Source: Spirochaetota bacterium
Lineage (GTDB): Bacteria > Spirochaetota > JAGLSM01 > JAKPMW01
Assembly: GCA_029548715.1 (NCBI GenBank)
Contig: JAKPMW010000043.1
Span: 1-8,760, forward strand
Length of the DNA: 8,760 nt
Direction: 5' to 3'
Every line of letters starts with the position of its first letter. Position 1 is the stretch's first letter. The position numbers and the translations under genes were made by a program. Positions 6,972 through 8,760 of this stretch are shown piece by piece. The notes beneath the pieces were generated by a model that made no database searches, was not told the DNA's origin, and worked only from the letters and a program-made list of their open reading frames with translations.

Positions 6972-7018
6972 AAAAAACAACGCCGGCACTTTGGCACAGG
7001 CCCAGTCACCGACGTCGC
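6972..7018 (-). terminator. Rho-independent terminator after the aldolase gene
   Basis: On the minus strand GCGACGTCGG (7018-7009) pairs with CCGGCGTTGT (6986-6977), a 10-bp stem including three G-T wobbles, with a 22-nt loop. It is followed by six consecutive T residues (6977-6972). It starts about 25 bp beyond the aldolase stop codon and would end the PTS IIA-aldolase transcript. The long loop lowers certainty. A small GCCC/GGGC hairpin (7024-7034) sits just upstream. Confidence 0.6.
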
Positions 7019-7042
7019 ATCTGCCCGAAGGGCTGGCACACC

Positions 7043-8047
7043 TTATTTCGAAGCGGCCACGATCTCGGGAGCGTGTCCCGCACTGCCAAGCACGTTTTCG
7101 TTTTTCGCCTTGTACATGACCTTGAGAGCATCACGGGCCGGCCCAAGGTACTTGCGGGGATCAAACTCGCCCGGCTTGTTGGCCAGGACTTCGCGAATCT
7201 TGGCGGTCATCACAAGACGTCCGTCCGAATCGATATTGATCTTGCAGACAGCCGATTTGGCAGCCTCACGCAACTGGGTCTCGGGAATCCCGATTGAATC
7301 AGCAAGCTTTCCACCATACTTGTTGATGGCCTCGACAGCGTCCTGGGGAACAGAGGACGACCCGTGGAGGACAATGGCAAAGCCCGGAATGCGCTTTTCA
7401 ATCTCGCGCAGGATATCCAGACGGATCTCGGGCTTCTGGCCCGGCTTGAACTTGAAGGCACCATGGGATGTCCCGATGGAGATGGCAAGCGAGTCGACCC
7501 CGGTCCGGGAAACAAAATCCTGCACTTCCTCAGGCTGGGTGTAGGTATGATGCTCGGCTGAAACCTCATCCTCAACACCGGCAAGCACTCCCAGCTCTCC
7601 CTCGACCGTAACGTCATGGGCATGTGCATATTCGACAACTTTTTTTGTCAGGGCGATATTCTCTTCGTACGAAAGATGGGAGCCATCGATCATGACAGAG
7701 GAAAAGCCGCTTTCGATGCAGGAGACACAGGTCTCATACGAATCACCGTGGTCAAGATGGAGCGCAATCGGGATTTCGCCGACACCCATCTCCCTGGCCT
7801 TGCGACGCATCATCTCGATTGCGCCCTGCCCGAGATATGTCAGGAGGGTCTGGTCAGCATAGTCACGGGCGCCCTTCGAAACCTGAAGGATCACCGGGGA
7901 CTGGGACTCGAGGCAGGCCAGGACGATAGCCTGGAGCTGCTCCATATTGTTGAAATTGTACGCCGGAACAGCAAAGCCGCCGGAGACTGCCTTGGCAAAC
8001 ATGTTTTTCGTGTTGACAAAGCCGAGGGATTTGTAGCTGATGGCCAT
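7043..8047 (-). CDS. fba: Class II fructose-1,6-bisphosphate aldolase
   Basis: A 334-residue zinc-dependent aldolase that interconverts fructose-1,6-bisphosphate with dihydroxyacetone phosphate and glyceraldehyde-3-phosphate in glycolysis and gluconeogenesis. Family signatures are clear: VPAYNFNNMEQ at 27-37; the catalytic and metal site HLDHGDSYE at 97-105 (Asp99, His100); FSSVMIDGSHL at 115-125; VEGELGVLAG at 148-157; SIGTSHGAFKF at 190-200 (His195 as zinc ligand); VLHGSSSVP at 226-234 (His228); and KINIDSDGR at 269-277, which binds substrate phosphate. Length suits the class IIB branch. The open frame extends upstream, but ATG 8047 has AAGGAG at a 7-nt spacing and homology starts there. 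It lies 34 nt downstream of the PTS IIA gene and probably shares its transcript. A terminator follows. All catalytic residues appear present. Confidence 0.97.
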   Translation of the reverse strand: MAISYKSLGFVNTKNMFAKAVSGGFAVPAYNFNNMEQLQAIVLACLESQSPVILQVSKGARDYADQTLLTYLGQGAIEMMRRKAREMGVGEIPIALHLDHGDSYETCVSCIESGFSSVMIDGSHLSYEENIALTKKVVEYAHAHDVTVEGELGVLAGVEDEVSAEHHTYTQPEEVQDFVSRTGVDSLAISIGTSHGAFKFKPGQKPEIRLDILREIEKRIPGFAIVLHGSSSVPQDAVEAINKYGGKLADSIGIPETQLREAAKSAVCKINIDSDGRLVMTAKIREVLANKPGEFDPRKYLGPARDALKVMYKAKNENVLGSAGHAPEIVAASK

Positions 8048-8081
8048 GATACGCTCCTTGAGGGAAAGGTTGGTGCTGCAA

Positions 8082-8531
8082 TCAAATTGAAGAGAGGGCT
8101 GCGATAATTTCGTCCTCATCTTTCGCTGCCAGAAGAGCGGTCTTGATCCGCTCATTTTTGACCAGCATGGCAATGCGGGCCAGAATCTGAAGATACTCGC
8201 GGTGTTGATGACTCCCGGCGGCAACCATCATCACAAAATGCACGGGCTTGTCATCCATTGAGCCATAGTCGCTGATCCCTTCGCGTGAGACGCCGATGGC
8301 GATCACGATGTCAGTGACAGCATTGCTGTAGGTGTGCGGAACAGCGATGCCCAGACCGATGCCGGTGCTCATGATGTTCTCGCGTTCAAGAATGCCGTTA
8401 CGGAATTTCTCCTGGTCGGCAATCCGGTCAGACGCGGTAATGCAATCCATCAGGTGCACGAGGGCCTGCTGTTTATGGATGGCAGCATCGAAAAAAATGA
8501 TCCTCTCGCGGGATACATATTTCTGGAGCAT
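8082..8531 (-). CDS. PTS fructose-type IIA protein (PtsN/FruA-IIA family)
   Basis: A 149-residue single-domain EIIA of the fructose/nitrogen-regulatory PTS family. The phospho-acceptor His66 lies in GLGIAVPHTYS (59-69), and the second conserved site SHQHREYLQILA (107-118) carries His110. ILERENIMSTGIG (47-59) is also typical. Such proteins accept phosphate from HPr. They act either in fructose or mannitol uptake or, as PtsN, as regulators that bind other proteins. No IIB or IIC domain is encoded within this window, so its role here is more likely regulatory, but genes outside the window cannot be excluded. ATG 8531 is chosen because the family N-terminus starts there and GGGGAGGGAAG precedes it; the open frame upstream (43 codons) has no family similarity. 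The aldolase gene follows after 34 nt, which hints at a link to central carbon flux. Confidence 0.92.
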   Translation of the reverse strand: MLQKYVSRERIIFFDAAIHKQQALVHLMDCITASDRIADQEKFRNGILERENIMSTGIGLGIAVPHTYSNAVTDIVIAIGVSREGISDYGSMDDKPVHFVMMVAAGSHQHREYLQILARIAMLVKNERIKTALLAAKDEDEIIAALSSI

Positions 8532-8583
8532 CTTCCCTCCCCGGGATGGTTTCGGCAAAACAAACAATACACAAAAATAAGGC

Positions 8584-8627
8584 AAAAAAAAAGACACCCC
8601 TTGCCCCCCTTCGGGAGATACCGGGTG
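8584..8627 (-). terminator. Terminator-like hairpin with nine-T run upstream of the PTS IIA gene
   Basis: On the minus strand CACCC (8627-8623) pairs with GGGTG (8599-8595). An inner stem CTCCC (8617-8613) pairs with GGGGG (8609-8605) around a GAA loop. TC and then nine T residues (8592-8584) follow. It lies 52 bp before the PTS IIA start. It either ends a gene lying to the right of the window or acts as an attenuator in the PTS IIA leader. The rest of 8532-8760 shows no gene I can support. The stretch 8532-8583 is AT-rich but has no well-spaced promoter boxes. Confidence 0.5.
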
Positions 8628-8760
8628 CAAACATGTTCTTTTCATTGAACAGGTATTCATCCAGGGAGAAAAATCGCTGGAATTGGGGCGTATGCCGGAG
8701 TAGACTGTATCGCACCACGACCAGAATGAAAAGGAAGCAACAGTATATGGAGCAGGGCCG

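Noticed and set aside
6812..7544. Long plus-strand open frames over the aldolase and oxidase genes
   Set aside because: They are antisense shadows of genes with clear family motifs.
8726..8760. Possible plus-strand gene start (ATG 8747 with AAGGAAG upstream)
   Set aside because: Only four codons are visible before the window ends, and no promoter is convincing.
8657..8760. Minus-strand open frame ending at 8657 just before the hairpin
   Set aside because: All three minus frames are open at the window edge, and none shows recognisable protein similarity.

Overview
This 8,760-bp window looks like chromosomal DNA of a free-living or host-associated bacterium with moderately high GC (roughly 55-60% by eye). 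It is densely packed with ordinary housekeeping genes. The mix suggests a spirochaete, possibly Treponema/Spirochaeta-like: a stand-alone ATPase-fold protein, an SH3b lipoprotein with a loose lipobox, a class IIB fructose-bisphosphate aldolase next to an orphan PTS IIA protein, and an FMN hydroxy-acid oxidase with an N-terminal cysteine cluster. That placement is inference from gene families, not from a marker gene. No mobile element, CRISPR array, tRNA or rRNA was recognised.

Layout, left to right. (1) Positions 36-2364, + strand: an HATPase-like protein, then 22 nt later an LplT/Aas-type major facilitator with an unusual C-terminal extension. (2) Positions 2361-2433: a 12-bp inverted repeat between convergent genes. 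(3) Positions 2447-3439, - strand: a stand-alone RlmK-type 23S rRNA methyltransferase. (4) Positions 3543-4124, + strand: an unrecognised 193-residue protein transcribed divergently from rlmK. (5) Positions 4126-5936, - strand: an SH3b lipoprotein whose stop codon overlaps the start of an RlmI-type 23S rRNA methyltransferase. (6) Positions 6046-6938, - strand: an FMN-dependent alpha-hydroxy-acid oxidase gene broken by one apparent missing base at a G4 run. (7) Positions 7043-8531, - strand: a fructose-type PTS IIA gene followed 34 nt later by class II fructose-bisphosphate aldolase, closed by an intrinsic terminator. (8) Positions 8532-8760: a leader or intergenic region with a second terminator-like hairpin.

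Two themes recur. One is ribosome modification: RlmK and RlmI lie within 3 kb of each other on the same strand, with only the unknown gene between them. The other is sugar metabolism: PTS IIA with aldolase. I found no convincing novel multi-gene system. The best leads are the single-base frameshift in the hydroxy-acid oxidase, the unknown cysteine-containing protein at 3543-4124, the C-terminal tail of the transporter, the divergent ATPase protein, and the hairpin in the PTS IIA leader.
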